This document shows positions 8,895 through 17,860 of a DNA stretch of 64,000 nt, piece by piece. The translations under genes were made by a program, and so were the position numbers. This DNA is from Synergistetes bacterium HGW-Synergistetes-1 (GTDB lineage: Bacteria; Synergistota; Synergistia; Synergistales; Synergistaceae). Each line of letters begins with the position of its first letter. Positions within the stretch are counted from its first letter, which is position 1. A model generated the notes under the pieces. It was given only the letters and a program-made list of their open reading frames with translations. It was not told the origin of the DNA and searched no databases. The DNA lies in contig PGXO01000002.1 in NCBI GenBank assembly GCA_002839185.1, forward strand, positions 124,001-188,000, read 5' to 3'.

Positions 8895-9536
8895 CTATTT
8901 ATCCAGAACTGCCATTACCCTTACGGGGCCTCCGTCCTGATCTTCCAGCGAAATGGGAAGGGAGGCCATACAGAATGGCCTGTATCCCACCTTATCCAGA
9001 TTTCTCAGGTTTTCCATGATAACGAGCCCGCTTGACAGAAGTATCCTGTGGATGTCGTTTGCGGCTGAATCCACAGGATCGGCTGAGAGGGCGTCAAATC
9101 CTACACCCTTGAGTTTTTTCTCTGAAAGCCATTCTGCGGATAGAGGAGAAAGGACCGGAAAGCCGGTCATGTATTCTTCCGTATTCCATTTTTCAGACCA
9201 TCCGGTGCGGAAGAGAAGATAGTCAGCGCCCGAGATCTCAGAGGAAGTCACCTTTATGTCGGCAAGCTCTATCCTTCTTCCGGCGCACCCTCTTACGTCC
9301 ACGACCAGGCCAAAGCCAAAGAAGGTCTCGTTAGGCAGTTGGTCCAGGTTTTTCCCGTCCGGTACCATATGTGAGGGCGCGTCCATGTGGGTCCCTGTGT
9401 GTGAGCTGAAAGAGACCAGGGTCGTCCTCCAGCCGTTTTCTTCCATCGTGGCGCCCTTTTTGACAGTGGGCGGCACGTCGCCCGGAAAGACCATCATGCC
9501 GTCTGTAATAGGCCAGCTGAGGTCGATAACTCTCAT
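8895..9536 (-). CDS. cyclase-family metal-dependent hydrolase (kynurenine formamidase-like)
   Basis: 213 residues with the family signature HTGTHMDAPSH (His46, His50, Asp52, His56), the metal-binding core of the KynB/cyclase fold. Members hydrolyse N-formylkynurenine, isatin or cyclic amides; nothing here fixes the substrate. It starts 3 bases after the stop of the upstream PLP enzyme, so it is the last gene of a three-gene operon with two PLP enzymes. It may open or release a product made by them. No kynureninase or tryptophan dioxygenase lies nearby, so a kynurenine role is not supported by context. Confidence 0.8.
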   Translation of the reverse strand: MRVIDLSWPITDGMMVFPGDVPPTVKKGATMEENGWRTTLVSFSSHTGTHMDAPSHMVPDGKNLDQLPNETFFGFGLVVDVRGCAGRRIELADIKVTSSEISGADYLLFRTGWSEKWNTEEYMTGFPVLSPLSAEWLSEKKLKGVGFDALSADPVDSAANDIHRILLSSGLVIMENLRNLDKVGYRPFCMASLPISLEDQDGGPVRVMAVLDK

Positions 9537-9539
9537 CCG

Positions 9540-11006
9540 CTATTCTCCCAGTCCGGTCATTTTGTTGAACTCATCGATCTTTTCATCGATAAGGTCAGCC
9601 ATACGGTGGACGCTCTTCCAGTAGTCCGGGTCGTACCACTGGGCGTTGAGTTCTTCGCTCGTCTTGCCCTGCTGCTCCACCCATGTGTAGTACTTCAGGT
9701 TGTGTATCCTCTTGCGGTCGTAGTAGTTCAGCTCCATCATCCCGTCGATGCCCATCCCCAGTACGAATCTCTGATGGTCGACAGCGGCTCGAAGCGGCGA
9801 GTATGCTCCAAGCTCAGCGCGCATCTCTTCGAGCCTCGAAGTGTACATCTCCATCGAGTCGGTCAGGACTGTTAGTATTACGTCGTTCTCCGTGAGTTCG
9901 TAGTACTTTGCCATCTTTATCGCCATTGCGACGTTTGCCGCGCCGGAGATGCCCATCAGAGGCAGCTGTGATATGAACTCATCTGAAAGTCCCATGCTTC
10001 TGAGATATTCCTGCCCTTCCGGTTCGTTGCAGAGGCGTATCATCGCCATGCAGTTGTTGTCATCTATCGCGAAGACGAGGTCTGTATTCTTTACGTTGTG
10101 GACCCAGGGGATGTGCTTGTCGCCTATGCCCTCTATGCGGTGCTCACCGAAGCCGTTGAGGTAAAGGGTCGGACACTGGAGAGCCTCTCCCACTCCGACT
10201 TTGCTATCGGGGAATATCTCCTTGAGGTAATCCCCGCATGCCGTCGTGCCTGCGGATCCCGATGTAACAACCACACCGGCGTACCTATCTTTTGGTCCCA
10301 TTATTTTTTTCAAAGCCTCTTCCATGGCGCTTCCCGTTACATAGTAATGCCAGAGGTGGTTGCCCATCTCGTCGAACTGGTTGAAGATGACTGCCTCGGG
10401 GCGTGACGCCCGTATTCTTGCGACCTCGTCATAGATCTCCTTGACGTTGCTCTCTGTGCCCGGGGTGGCAATTATCTCGCCTGCGACGGTGCGGAGCCAT
10501 TCGAAACGCTCCTTGCTCATGCCCTCAGGCAGTATCGCTATCGACTCGCACCCTAAAAGCTGGGCGTTGTAAGCTCCGCCGCGGCAGTAGTTGCCTGTAG
10601 AGGGCCATACGGCCTTCTGGCATGTCGGGTCGAACTGTCCGGTTACGAGACGGGGGACAAGGCAGCCGAAACTTGCTCCGACCTTATGGGCTCCTGTGGG
10701 GAACCACTTGCCGCATAGCGCGATGATGCGTGCCTTAACTCCCGTGAACTCACTGGGGAATTCCAGAGTGTTGACCTCACCGAAAAGTCCCCCTGTTTTT
10801 TTCGGCTCATTCTTCCATGTGATCCGGAAGAGGTTTGCAGGGTCGACGTCCCAAAGGCCGGTCGTTTTAAGTTGTTCTTTTATCCTTGCAGGCGTATATT
10901 TTTCTGGATCCCTCATCTGTTTGAAGGTAGGGATAAGGACGTTCCTTTTTTTAGCTACCTCTACTGCATTTTTAAGTTTCTCTTTGTGGACTGTAAGGTC
11001 GATCAC
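9540..11006 (-). CDS. PLP-dependent enzyme, fold type II (tryptophan synthase beta superfamily), substrate unknown
   Basis: 488 residues. Lys108 in PTGAHKVGASFG is the likely PLP lysine; STGNY near 136-140 is the substrate loop found in serine/threonine-type eliminases; GSAGTTACGDY is the phosphate-binding glycine loop. Fold type II enzymes catalyse beta- or gamma-eliminations and replacements. The protein is longer than threonine synthase-like or cysteine synthase proteins, with an about 90-residue N-terminal extension and a C-terminal tail rich in Tyr and Trp. The start is a GTG after GAAGGGGGA. It lies 34 bases downstream of a threonine-synthase-like gene and 3 bases before the cyclase gene. 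It might act in amino-acid breakdown; diaminopropionate ammonia-lyase-like activity is a possible alternative. Confidence 0.75.
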   Translation of the reverse strand: MIDLTVHKEKLKNAVEVAKKRNVLIPTFKQMRDPEKYTPARIKEQLKTTGLWDVDPANLFRITWKNEPKKTGGLFGEVNTLEFPSEFTGVKARIIALCGKWFPTGAHKVGASFGCLVPRLVTGQFDPTCQKAVWPSTGNYCRGGAYNAQLLGCESIAILPEGMSKERFEWLRTVAGEIIATPGTESNVKEIYDEVARIRASRPEAVIFNQFDEMGNHLWHYYVTGSAMEEALKKIMGPKDRYAGVVVTSGSAGTTACGDYLKEIFPDSKVGVGEALQCPTLYLNGFGEHRIEGIGDKHIPWVHNVKNTDLVFAIDDNNCMAMIRLCNEPEGQEYLRSMGLSDEFISQLPLMGISGAANVAMAIKMAKYYELTENDVILTVLTDSMEMYTSRLEEMRAELGAYSPLRAAVDHQRFVLGMGIDGMMELNYYDRKRIHNLKYYTWVEQQGKTSEELNAQWYDPDYWKSVHRMADLIDEKIDEFNKMTGLGE

Positions 11007-11040
11007 TGAATATTTCCCCCTTCAGAATATTATTATAAGT

Positions 11041-12279
11041 TCATCGTAAAGCGATAAGTCTTGAAAATTCCTCTAAGTCCGGAGCGCATGAGAACGCCTG
11101 TCCTACGGATCTCTTCGCGCTCTCGATATCCTTGAGTCCGTTTCCGGTAACCACTACGGCGATCGTTTCATCCGGGCCTGTCTCTCCTGCCATGGCCATC
11201 TTGCGGAATCCTGCAAAGCCTGTTACGCCTGCGGGTTCTCCGAAGACCCCGGAGGATCGGGCAAGTTCCGGTATTGCGGAGAGTATCTCCGAATCACTTA
11301 CCGTCACGGCGGTCCCCCCGGACTTCCTTATGGCCCTGAGCGCTTTTGCCCAGTTTCTCGGAGCGCCTACCGAGATGCTGTCCGCTATCGTATCTGCAGG
11401 ACTGAAGGTCACCCTTTCCGAATTCTCGATTATTGCTCTGTAAATAGGGCTGGAACCCTCTGCCTGAACTCCTGTTATTTTCGGCATCCTGCCTGTCAGC
11501 CCCAGGTCGAGCAGGTCCCTGAATCCTTTATATAGTCCGCCTATGCAGCATCCGTCCCCGACCGAGATAAATACCCTGTCCGGGACCTCCCAGTTCAGCT
11601 GTTCGGCGATCTCCATAGCGCAGGTCTTTTTGCCCTCTACAAGGTAAGGATTGATCGCGCAGTTTCTGTTATACCAGCCGAATTTTTCTATAGCTGCCGT
11701 TGCAAGGTCAAAGGCTTTCGCATAATCTCCTTTGACAAGGACAACGTTCGCCCCGTAGACGAGAAGCTGAGTTACCTTTGCCGCAGGTGCTTTTTCAGGT
11801 ACGAAGATGTAGCTTTCGAGCCCTGATACGGCGGCAAAACCAGAAAGCGAGCTGGCGGCGTTTCCCGTTGATGCGCATGCGACGACTTTCTGCCCAAAAT
11901 CCATGGCTTTTGCAACGCCCACCGCGCTTGCCCTGTCCTTGAGGGATGCTGTGGGGTTTCGTCCGTCGTCCTTGATATATAGTTTATTAACTCCGTATTT
12001 CGATGCCATTCTTTTGTTCTCATAAAGAGGGGTCCATCCGACTGCCAGATCAGGCATATTTGCGTCGTTCAGTACCGGCAATATATCTCTGTATCTCCAC
12101 ATGGACATATCCATGTTTACGGACATAGCCTCTTTGGTAATTTTTTTCTTTACATTGCTGATATCGTAGAGCACGTCAAGTGTACCGTCGAGTCCGCAGC
12201 TGTCACAGACGTACCTTTCCGGATCAGGGCTGTACTCCCTTCCGCATAGTACACATTTAAGGATCTCCGGTCTTGCCAT
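11041..12279 (-). CDS. threonine synthase-like PLP enzyme with N-terminal zinc ribbon
   Basis: 412 residues. Cys9, Cys12, Cys25 and Cys28 form a small rubredoxin-like ribbon as in many archaeal and bacterial threonine synthases. Lys114 in NPTASLKDRAS is the Schiff-base lysine and CASTGNAASS the substrate loop. Threonine synthase turns O-phosphohomoserine into threonine. Doubt about that role comes from the context: no homoserine kinase or dehydrogenase is near, and the gene heads an operon with another fold-type II enzyme and a cyclase-family hydrolase, which looks catabolic. GAGGTGG precedes ATG 12279. Paralogues annotated as threonine synthase often prove to be something else. Confidence 0.72.
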   Translation of the reverse strand: MARPEILKCVLCGREYSPDPERYVCDSCGLDGTLDVLYDISNVKKKITKEAMSVNMDMSMWRYRDILPVLNDANMPDLAVGWTPLYENKRMASKYGVNKLYIKDDGRNPTASLKDRASAVGVAKAMDFGQKVVACASTGNAASSLSGFAAVSGLESYIFVPEKAPAAKVTQLLVYGANVVLVKGDYAKAFDLATAAIEKFGWYNRNCAINPYLVEGKKTCAMEIAEQLNWEVPDRVFISVGDGCCIGGLYKGFRDLLDLGLTGRMPKITGVQAEGSSPIYRAIIENSERVTFSPADTIADSISVGAPRNWAKALRAIRKSGGTAVTVSDSEILSAIPELARSSGVFGEPAGVTGFAGFRKMAMAGETGPDETIAVVVTGNGLKDIESAKRSVGQAFSCAPDLEEFSRLIALR

Positions 12280-12389
12280 TTTCCCACCTCTTTGTCAGTC
12301 GTTGGCAATGACCATTATACGTTGTATAGACTTTTCAGGCTATTCTCTGAGGTCATCAGCTGGACCCAAAATATTGTAAAAGTTTTTTA

Positions 12390-12419
12390 TTGCTTCTTTG
12401 TTTTAAACTGTTATATAAT
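12390..12419 (+). promoter_or_regulatory. sigma-70-like promoter of the protease gene
   Basis: TTGCTT (12390-12395) and TATAAT (12414-12419) with 18 bases between them, 38 bases before the chosen TTG start. Confidence 0.6.
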
Positions 12420-12457
12420 AAACCTAGTTACACTTTAAAAAGAAAGAGGTGCTTCGC

Positions 12458-14137
12458 TTGTTATCCTTTTCCTCCTTATTTAAAAAAGTCAACACCCTGA
12501 TCATCGCATCTATCCTCTTATCGGCAGGGGGTTTTGCCTCATACGCTTCGGCATCTGAGATCGTTGCCGCCCCCCTTAACCCGCATTTTGTCGAATGGCA
12601 GAAAAGAATTGACGAAGCAAAAACATCCGCACCGGAAAAAGGAAGCACCGATCCTCTGGGCGTAGATGCGTCCCATGGTTATGCCCCCTCTCCGGTCAAC
12701 TGGTCACACCTTGAAAATGAGGTGTACAGCGTAATTAAGACCACCAACAGGCTGGGAACGATCCCGACCAGTTATGACCTGAGACCTGAAATGCCCGCTG
12801 TAAGGAATCAGGGCGGCTATGGGACCTGCTGGACCTTTTCTGCGATGGCAGCGGCAGAATCCAACCTTATCCACGAAAAAACCATACTGACCAAGGACAA
12901 CGCAGACCTTTCAGAGTGGTACCTGGCTTATTACGGCTTTAACGATGAGTCGGAAGGTCTGCCCTCGTTCACATTTGATTCCGCAAAAAAATACTATGAT
13001 GTCGGTGGAAACGACTGGATGTCTGCGGCCATACTGGCCAGAGGGACCGGCTTCCTTGATGAATCCTCTGCTGCATACCCAGACCCACAGACTGAAGCTA
13101 ATGCTTACAAACCTGATGTGCAGGCAAGAAAGTATAAGCTGAAAAACGCTCTCTATCTGGGAAATCTGGGAGTAAAAGAGGTAAGGCTTAAGGACGCCCG
13201 TATCAATACCATCAAGGAAGCGATAAGAACTTACGGAGCTGTCAGTATAGGTATAACGCAGGGAGATAGTGATCTATATCTTAACCCAACGACGGCGGCA
13301 TACTTCATAAAATCTGAAGATTCGGGTACTAATCATGCTGTAACAATTGTCGGCTGGGATGATGATTATGCCACATCAAATTTCAACGCATCACCCAGAC
13401 CAACGAATAAAGGAGCCTGGATCGTCAGGAACAGCTGGGGAAGTTCATTTGGAGATTCCGGTTATTACTATGTTTCCTATGAAGAAGGTTCCTTGAACGA
13501 CGGTGTTGCATATGACACAGTGGCTGCCCCGGACAAAGAAAAGATCTACCAGTATGACCCGCTCGGACTATGCTCCTTCATGGGTTACACTTCAGTCAAG
13601 CCTGCCTACTTTGCCAATATCTTTACAGCTGCAAGAAACGAAAAGATAAACTCTGTCTCATTTTATACCAGCCGCCCCGACAGCCAGTGTACTATTGAGA
13701 TCTATAAGAATTGCGGAAACTCCCCCAAAGGAGGGACCCGTGTAGCTGTAAAGAGCGTTACTGTTACGGCCCCCGGATATAACACTGTAGATCTTGACTC
13801 AGTTGTAGAGATATCAAAATATGTTAAATTTTCTGTTGTCGTAAGTATTTTGCAGCCGGATACCTTGGATTATGCAATACCTGTTGAATATCCGATAACC
13901 GGCTACTCGGAGAAGGCGACTGCTTCGGCAGGCCAGAGCTTCATCTCATCAGACGGAACCACATGGGAAGACCTGACGGGAATCTCTGGGTATGAAAAGG
14001 CCAACGTATGCCTGAAGGCGTTTGGCACCTCGGATGATACAGGCTCAGGCAGCAGCGGATGTTCGACAGGACCGGGGATGATCCTCCTCTTCAGTCTTGC
14101 AGTCATGCCCTTTATGTTCAGAGGGAAGAAGGACTGA
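12458..14137 (+). CDS. secreted C1-family cysteine protease with Synerg-CTERM tail
   Basis: A papain-like protease carried to the cell surface. A signal peptide (residues about 1-33, ending ASYASA) is followed by the catalytic domain: Gln118 and Cys124 in VRNQGGYGTCWTFS, His in TNHAVTIVGWDDD and Asn in IVRNSWGSSFGD. The next 180 residues look like the lectin-like domain often joined to such proteases. The end reads SSGCSTGPG, a hydrophobic stretch, then RGKKD: the Synerg-CTERM sorting signal known from Synergistota. TTG 12458 was chosen because AGAGG lies 9 bases upstream; the GTG at 12449 abuts that site. The gene stands alone with its own promoter and terminator. Confidence 0.9.
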   Translation: MLSFSSLFKKVNTLIIASILLSAGGFASYASASEIVAAPLNPHFVEWQKRIDEAKTSAPEKGSTDPLGVDASHGYAPSPVNWSHLENEVYSVIKTTNRLGTIPTSYDLRPEMPAVRNQGGYGTCWTFSAMAAAESNLIHEKTILTKDNADLSEWYLAYYGFNDESEGLPSFTFDSAKKYYDVGGNDWMSAAILARGTGFLDESSAAYPDPQTEANAYKPDVQARKYKLKNALYLGNLGVKEVRLKDARINTIKEAIRTYGAVSIGITQGDSDLYLNPTTAAYFIKSEDSGTNHAVTIVGWDDDYATSNFNASPRPTNKGAWIVRNSWGSSFGDSGYYYVSYEEGSLNDGVAYDTVAAPDKEKIYQYDPLGLCSFMGYTSVKPAYFANIFTAARNEKINSVSFYTSRPDSQCTIEIYKNCGNSPKGGTRVAVKSVTVTAPGYNTVDLDSVVEISKYVKFSVVVSILQPDTLDYAIPVEYPITGYSEKATASAGQSFISSDGTTWEDLTGISGYEKANVCLKAFGTSDDTGSGSSGCSTGPGMILLFSLAVMPFMFRGKKD

Positions 14138-14199
14138 CAGCAAATAAGCAGACCGTCTGAAGAGACAGATATCCATCATACTGATAATATATAATATCC

Positions 14200-14235
14200 A
14201 AAGAGGGCTGTGTCTACATCACAAGCCCTCTTTTT
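14200..14235 (+). terminator. intrinsic terminator after the protease gene
   Basis: AAAGAGGGCT (14200-14209) pairs with AGCCCTCTTT (14224-14233), followed by T residues to 14235. Confidence 0.88.
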
Positions 14236-14266
14236 CAAGTGATATTAACGAGAGGAACTCAGACTA

Positions 14267-15274
14267 ATGATTTTTTTTGTGAGAAGCGGCCCCGAAACGA
14301 TAGTTTTCACTTTCGCCAAGAATTTCGACAATGCTGAACAGATACTGCTCAGCTGGGGTGAATATGCCGGCAGCAACATTGAAGAGGCCTTTTCCATTTC
14401 AGGCGAGTTCAGCCGGATAGCAGTGGCCCGCGTCAAAAGCGAAGCAGTGGGGAAAGAGGAGCTCAGGGTCTATATCTCAGAGACCTCCATACAACGTCTC
14501 CTCTGTATGATGCTCAACGCGAGGCTTGGTGAAGGTATCACCGAAAGCAGGATGCAGCCCGGCTATATACTTATGAGATTATTGGGCGACATTGATAAGG
14601 GCATAGAAAAGATAAGGGAGGACTTTGGCGGAAAGCTCATATCGAACGATCCATACTTCAGCGAACCCCTTCCGGAAGATTCCTCAGTCATCTACTTCAC
14701 GGCTGAACCGCTCAACCACCAGATACCGCACTCACGTATGCACAGTGAGGCCCTTTACGTTGCCGAACATTCAAAGGAAAAACTGATCGCAACACTGAGG
14801 ATGAGGCAGAACGAATACCTTGGCGACTCGATGGGGACACCTGACTGGAACGGTATGGAGATCCGCATCGGGGACAAGGAGGGACGCTTCGGAACGCACA
14901 GGAAGAGGATCTGGACCGCGGTCCAGGGGCTTCAGATCGGAACGATACTGGAAGAAGGCTGGGAGAGTGAGTACACCCTGATGGGCAGGGTGGCGAAAGT
15001 ATACCTCCTGAAACTTTTTACCCCTCTTGACGAGGAATCGGTAAAAGGATTCCTCTCAGGACTGGAATATGATGACTCAGGTGAACGTGTGGCTGACCTG
15101 GACCTTTACTTCAAAGGCAAAAAGATCAGCTGGAAGGATAGAGGAAAAGAGGGCGGGCTTTCAAAGACAGAACTCGGAGTGGCCGCCAGAAAGAGCATGC
15201 TCGAAAAACTTGACAAGTATTCACTCTTAAAAATGAACAGGCTTGATGAACAGCTGAAATCTTCAAAGAGATAA
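14267..15274 (+). CDS. hypothetical protein, 335 residues
   Basis: Not recognised. A soluble protein without signal peptide or membrane segment. It has a beta-rich N-terminus (MIFFVRSGPETIVFTF) and a charged C-terminal 40 residues with a likely coiled helix ending QLKSSKR. AGAGGA stands 9 bases before the ATG and codon use matches the neighbours, so it is a real gene. It is flanked by terminators on both sides and therefore is probably transcribed alone. It is perhaps restricted to Synergistota, but that is a guess from not recognising it. Confidence 0.65.
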   Translation: MIFFVRSGPETIVFTFAKNFDNAEQILLSWGEYAGSNIEEAFSISGEFSRIAVARVKSEAVGKEELRVYISETSIQRLLCMMLNARLGEGITESRMQPGYILMRLLGDIDKGIEKIREDFGGKLISNDPYFSEPLPEDSSVIYFTAEPLNHQIPHSRMHSEALYVAEHSKEKLIATLRMRQNEYLGDSMGTPDWNGMEIRIGDKEGRFGTHRKRIWTAVQGLQIGTILEEGWESEYTLMGRVAKVYLLKLFTPLDEESVKGFLSGLEYDDSGERVADLDLYFKGKKISWKDRGKEGGLSKTELGVAARKSMLEKLDKYSLLKMNRLDEQLKSSKR

Positions 15275-15296
15275 TTTTTATGTTTATAAATACTTA

Positions 15297-15322
15297 AGGG
15301 GCCTTTCGAAAAAAAGGCCCCT
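15297..15322. terminator. hairpin between convergent genes
   Basis: AGGGGCCTTT (15297-15306) pairs with AAAGGCCCCT (15313-15322) over 10 bases. It is placed between the hypothetical gene and the end of the glycyl radical enzyme gene and likely ends both. Confidence 0.7.
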
Positions 15323-15358
15323 GCTGTTTATATGACTTATTTGTTGATTCGGGTTCCC

Positions 15359-17719
15359 TTAGAAACCTTCCTGAGCGTTCCTTGCGATTATCTCTTCCTG
15401 CTGGTAAGTGTCGAGGTCTACGAAGTAATCGCTGTAGCCTGCGACTCTGACAAGGAGTCCGCGGTAGTTATCAGGATGTTCCTGAGCGTCACGGAGAGTA
15501 TCTTCGTCCACAACGTTGAACTGGATATGGTGCCCGCCGAGTTTGAAGTAGGAGCGGATAAGGTTCTTGACTCCCTCTATTCCTTCTTCTCCCGCAAGTA
15601 CTGATGGGAGGAAACGCTGGTTGAGCAGTGTTCCGCCTGATTTTACCTGATCCATTTTTGCCAGTGACTTAACGACTGCCGTAGGTCCGTTGATGTCAGC
15701 GCCATGGCTCGGTGACGTGCCGTCTGATTCAGGCATGCCTGAGAAACGTCCGTTTGGAGAAGCGGCAAGCTTCTGGCCGAAGTAGTTGTGGCATGTAGTA
15801 CTGAGCATGTTAAGGTGATATGTCGGCCCAAGAATGCTGTGTCTGCCGTCTATCGTCCTGAAGAGGCTGTCATAGACTCTCTTCATAATGTCATCAGCAT
15901 AGTCGTCGTCGTTGCCGAAGAAGGGGGTCTTGTTGCGAAGGGTAAGGCGCATCTCCTCTTCGCCTTCCCAGTTCTTTTCCATCGCAGCAACAAGCTGTTT
16001 TAGGGTATACTTCTTATCGTCGAAAACATGCTTCTTTATTGCGGAAAGGCTGTCTGTGACTGTACCTATGCCGGTGCACTGGATGTAGTCAGAGTTATAG
16101 CGTGGTCCTCCGTTGTAATAGTCTTTGCCTTTCTGTATGCAGTCCCGTATAACCACAGAAAGGAAAGTAGCTGCCATCTTAGTTGCGTACTGGTAGCGCA
16201 GGTAGTTGTCTACTTTGATCTTTGTCTCTACTGTGTAATTGAGCTGTTTATCAAATGCAGCATAGAGATCTTCAAAGGTTCTGAACTCACTGATGTCGCC
16301 TGTTTGGATGCTGACCTGCTTGCCTGTCAGCATGTCGACTCCGTTTGTAAGTACGTACTCAAGAAGCTTGGGAATATTGAGGTATCCATGGAGCAGATAT
16401 GCCTCTTTGCCAGCCGCTCCTGTCTCGATGCATCCGCTTGTGCCGCCTTCGCGTGCATCTTCAAGTGTCTTGCCTACACGCATCTGTTCCTGGATGACCA
16501 TGTCGGCGTTGAAGACCGAAGGATAACCCATGCCGTTGCGGAAGACCCTTGCTGCAGCACGGATAACGCTGTCAGGCGTGCGCTCGCTTACCTGGATGTT
16601 GCCCTGGGGTTGCAGGAGGCGAAGTTCGTCAAAGATCTCGAGGCAGATGTATGTCACTTCGCTCGATCCGTCAGTGCCGTCAGCCTTAAGTCCGGCCAGG
16701 TTGATGTTCGTGAAGTCGTTGTAGGTCCCGCTTTCGGCTGCAGTTACACCGACCTTGGGAGGTGCGGGGGTGTTGTTGACCTTGATCCAGAGGCAGGAGA
16801 GGAGTTCTTTCGCCGCTTCTCTGTCAAGTGTTCCGGTTTTTACACCCTTCTCATAGAACGGGGCGAGGTGCTGGTCAAGATGACCGGGGCTCATAGCGTC
16901 CCAGCCGTTGAGTTCCGTTATTGTGCCAAGGTGCACGAACCAATACATCTGGACCGCTTCCCAGAAGTCTCTCGGCGCGTTTGCGGGTACCCATCTGCAG
17001 ACATCGGCTATCTTGAGAAGTTCTGCCTTGCGTTTGGGATCGCTCTCACCGGCCGCCATCTTTTCGGCAAGCTCGGCATGTCTTTCAGCGAAGATGATGA
17101 CTGCATCGCAGGAGATATCCATACCCTGGAGCTGTTCGTCTTTTGCTGTGGCTTCGGGATCTTTCAGGTAGTCCAGCTTTGCACGTGCTTCGGCTATCTG
17201 TTTTTTTAGGTCTAGCATGCCGTTTTTGTAGATAAGTCCGTCAAGGGCAGTGTGTCCAAGGGCTCTCTGTTCGCCGAATTCAGTGAAAGTTCCGGCTTCG
17301 TAGAGCTTGGTCCAGTCCTCAGGCATGCGCTCAAAAAGCTTGTCTCGCATGCAGCGGCCGCGCCAGAAGGGAATTACTTTCTCTTCGTAGATATTGATAT
17401 CTTCAGGATCTACTGTATAGTTCTGCTGTTTTCTGATGTTGAGTATCTCAAGGTCTTCCCTGGAATGGCAGGTCAGTTCAGGGAATGTCGATACAGACTT
17501 TGGTTTCGAGCCTCTCTCCCCTACGATCAGCTCTTCTTTTCCGATGAAGATATTTTTATTCTGGCAGATATACCTGAAGTTCATGGCGCGCATAACGGGC
17601 ATAGGATACTTGTTGTCGTTCTCTTTGTAGAACTCAGTCTCAAGAACGGCTCTTTCAATGCAGATTGAGGGATGTGCTTCAAAGCTTTCGTCGCGGAGAC
17701 GTTTGATGCGCTCATTCAT
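15359..17719 (-). CDS. hypD: glycyl radical enzyme, probable trans-4-hydroxy-L-proline dehydratase
   Basis: 786 residues. The radical glycine is Gly761 in RVAGYSDYF and the thiyl cysteine is Cys430 in GTSGCIETG. Against Clostridioides difficile HypD as remembered, a constant offset of 4 places every active-site residue I recall at an identical residue: Phe148, His156, Asp274, Ser330, Asp335, Cys430, Glu432, Tyr446 and Thr641. HypD removes water from hydroxyproline to give pyrroline-5-carboxylate. No proC lies beside it, unlike in many clostridia. ATG 17719 follows GGGAGG at 8 bases. It is the last gene after a GntR regulator and an activase. Isethionate or diol lyases of the same superfamily are less likely given the residue set. 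Confidence 0.82.
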   Translation of the reverse strand: MNERIKRLRDESFEAHPSICIERAVLETEFYKENDNKYPMPVMRAMNFRYICQNKNIFIGKEELIVGERGSKPKSVSTFPELTCHSREDLEILNIRKQQNYTVDPEDINIYEEKVIPFWRGRCMRDKLFERMPEDWTKLYEAGTFTEFGEQRALGHTALDGLIYKNGMLDLKKQIAEARAKLDYLKDPEATAKDEQLQGMDISCDAVIIFAERHAELAEKMAAGESDPKRKAELLKIADVCRWVPANAPRDFWEAVQMYWFVHLGTITELNGWDAMSPGHLDQHLAPFYEKGVKTGTLDREAAKELLSCLWIKVNNTPAPPKVGVTAAESGTYNDFTNINLAGLKADGTDGSSEVTYICLEIFDELRLLQPQGNIQVSERTPDSVIRAAARVFRNGMGYPSVFNADMVIQEQMRVGKTLEDAREGGTSGCIETGAAGKEAYLLHGYLNIPKLLEYVLTNGVDMLTGKQVSIQTGDISEFRTFEDLYAAFDKQLNYTVETKIKVDNYLRYQYATKMAATFLSVVIRDCIQKGKDYYNGGPRYNSDYIQCTGIGTVTDSLSAIKKHVFDDKKYTLKQLVAAMEKNWEGEEEMRLTLRNKTPFFGNDDDYADDIMKRVYDSLFRTIDGRHSILGPTYHLNMLSTTCHNYFGQKLAASPNGRFSGMPESDGTSPSHGADINGPTAVVKSLAKMDQVKSGGTLLNQRFLPSVLAGEEGIEGVKNLIRSYFKLGGHHIQFNVVDEDTLRDAQEHPDNYRGLLVRVAGYSDYFVDLDTYQQEEIIARNAQEGF

Positions 17720-17860
17720 GTTTCTTACCTCCCTGGGTGTTGTCATCTGATATTTATGTTATGTTTTAAGTATTTCCCGACCTTTGCAGCTATGCGCTCA
17801 GGTCTGCCACTTTTATAATAATGCGCACTAAGCGCAATATCTTCCGGAATAGGGGTGTTC

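Noticed and set aside
8895-9536. A kynurenine pathway role for the cyclase gene
   Set aside because: Only the fold signature supports it; no tryptophan dioxygenase or kynureninase gene is in the window and the operon partners are PLP eliminase-type enzymes.
16028-17209. 393-codon open frame on the plus strand opposite the glycyl radical enzyme gene
   Set aside because: It lies wholly antisense to a gene with all family motifs, has low-complexity Cys/Val/Leu-rich content and no ribosome site; it reflects codon bias of the true gene.
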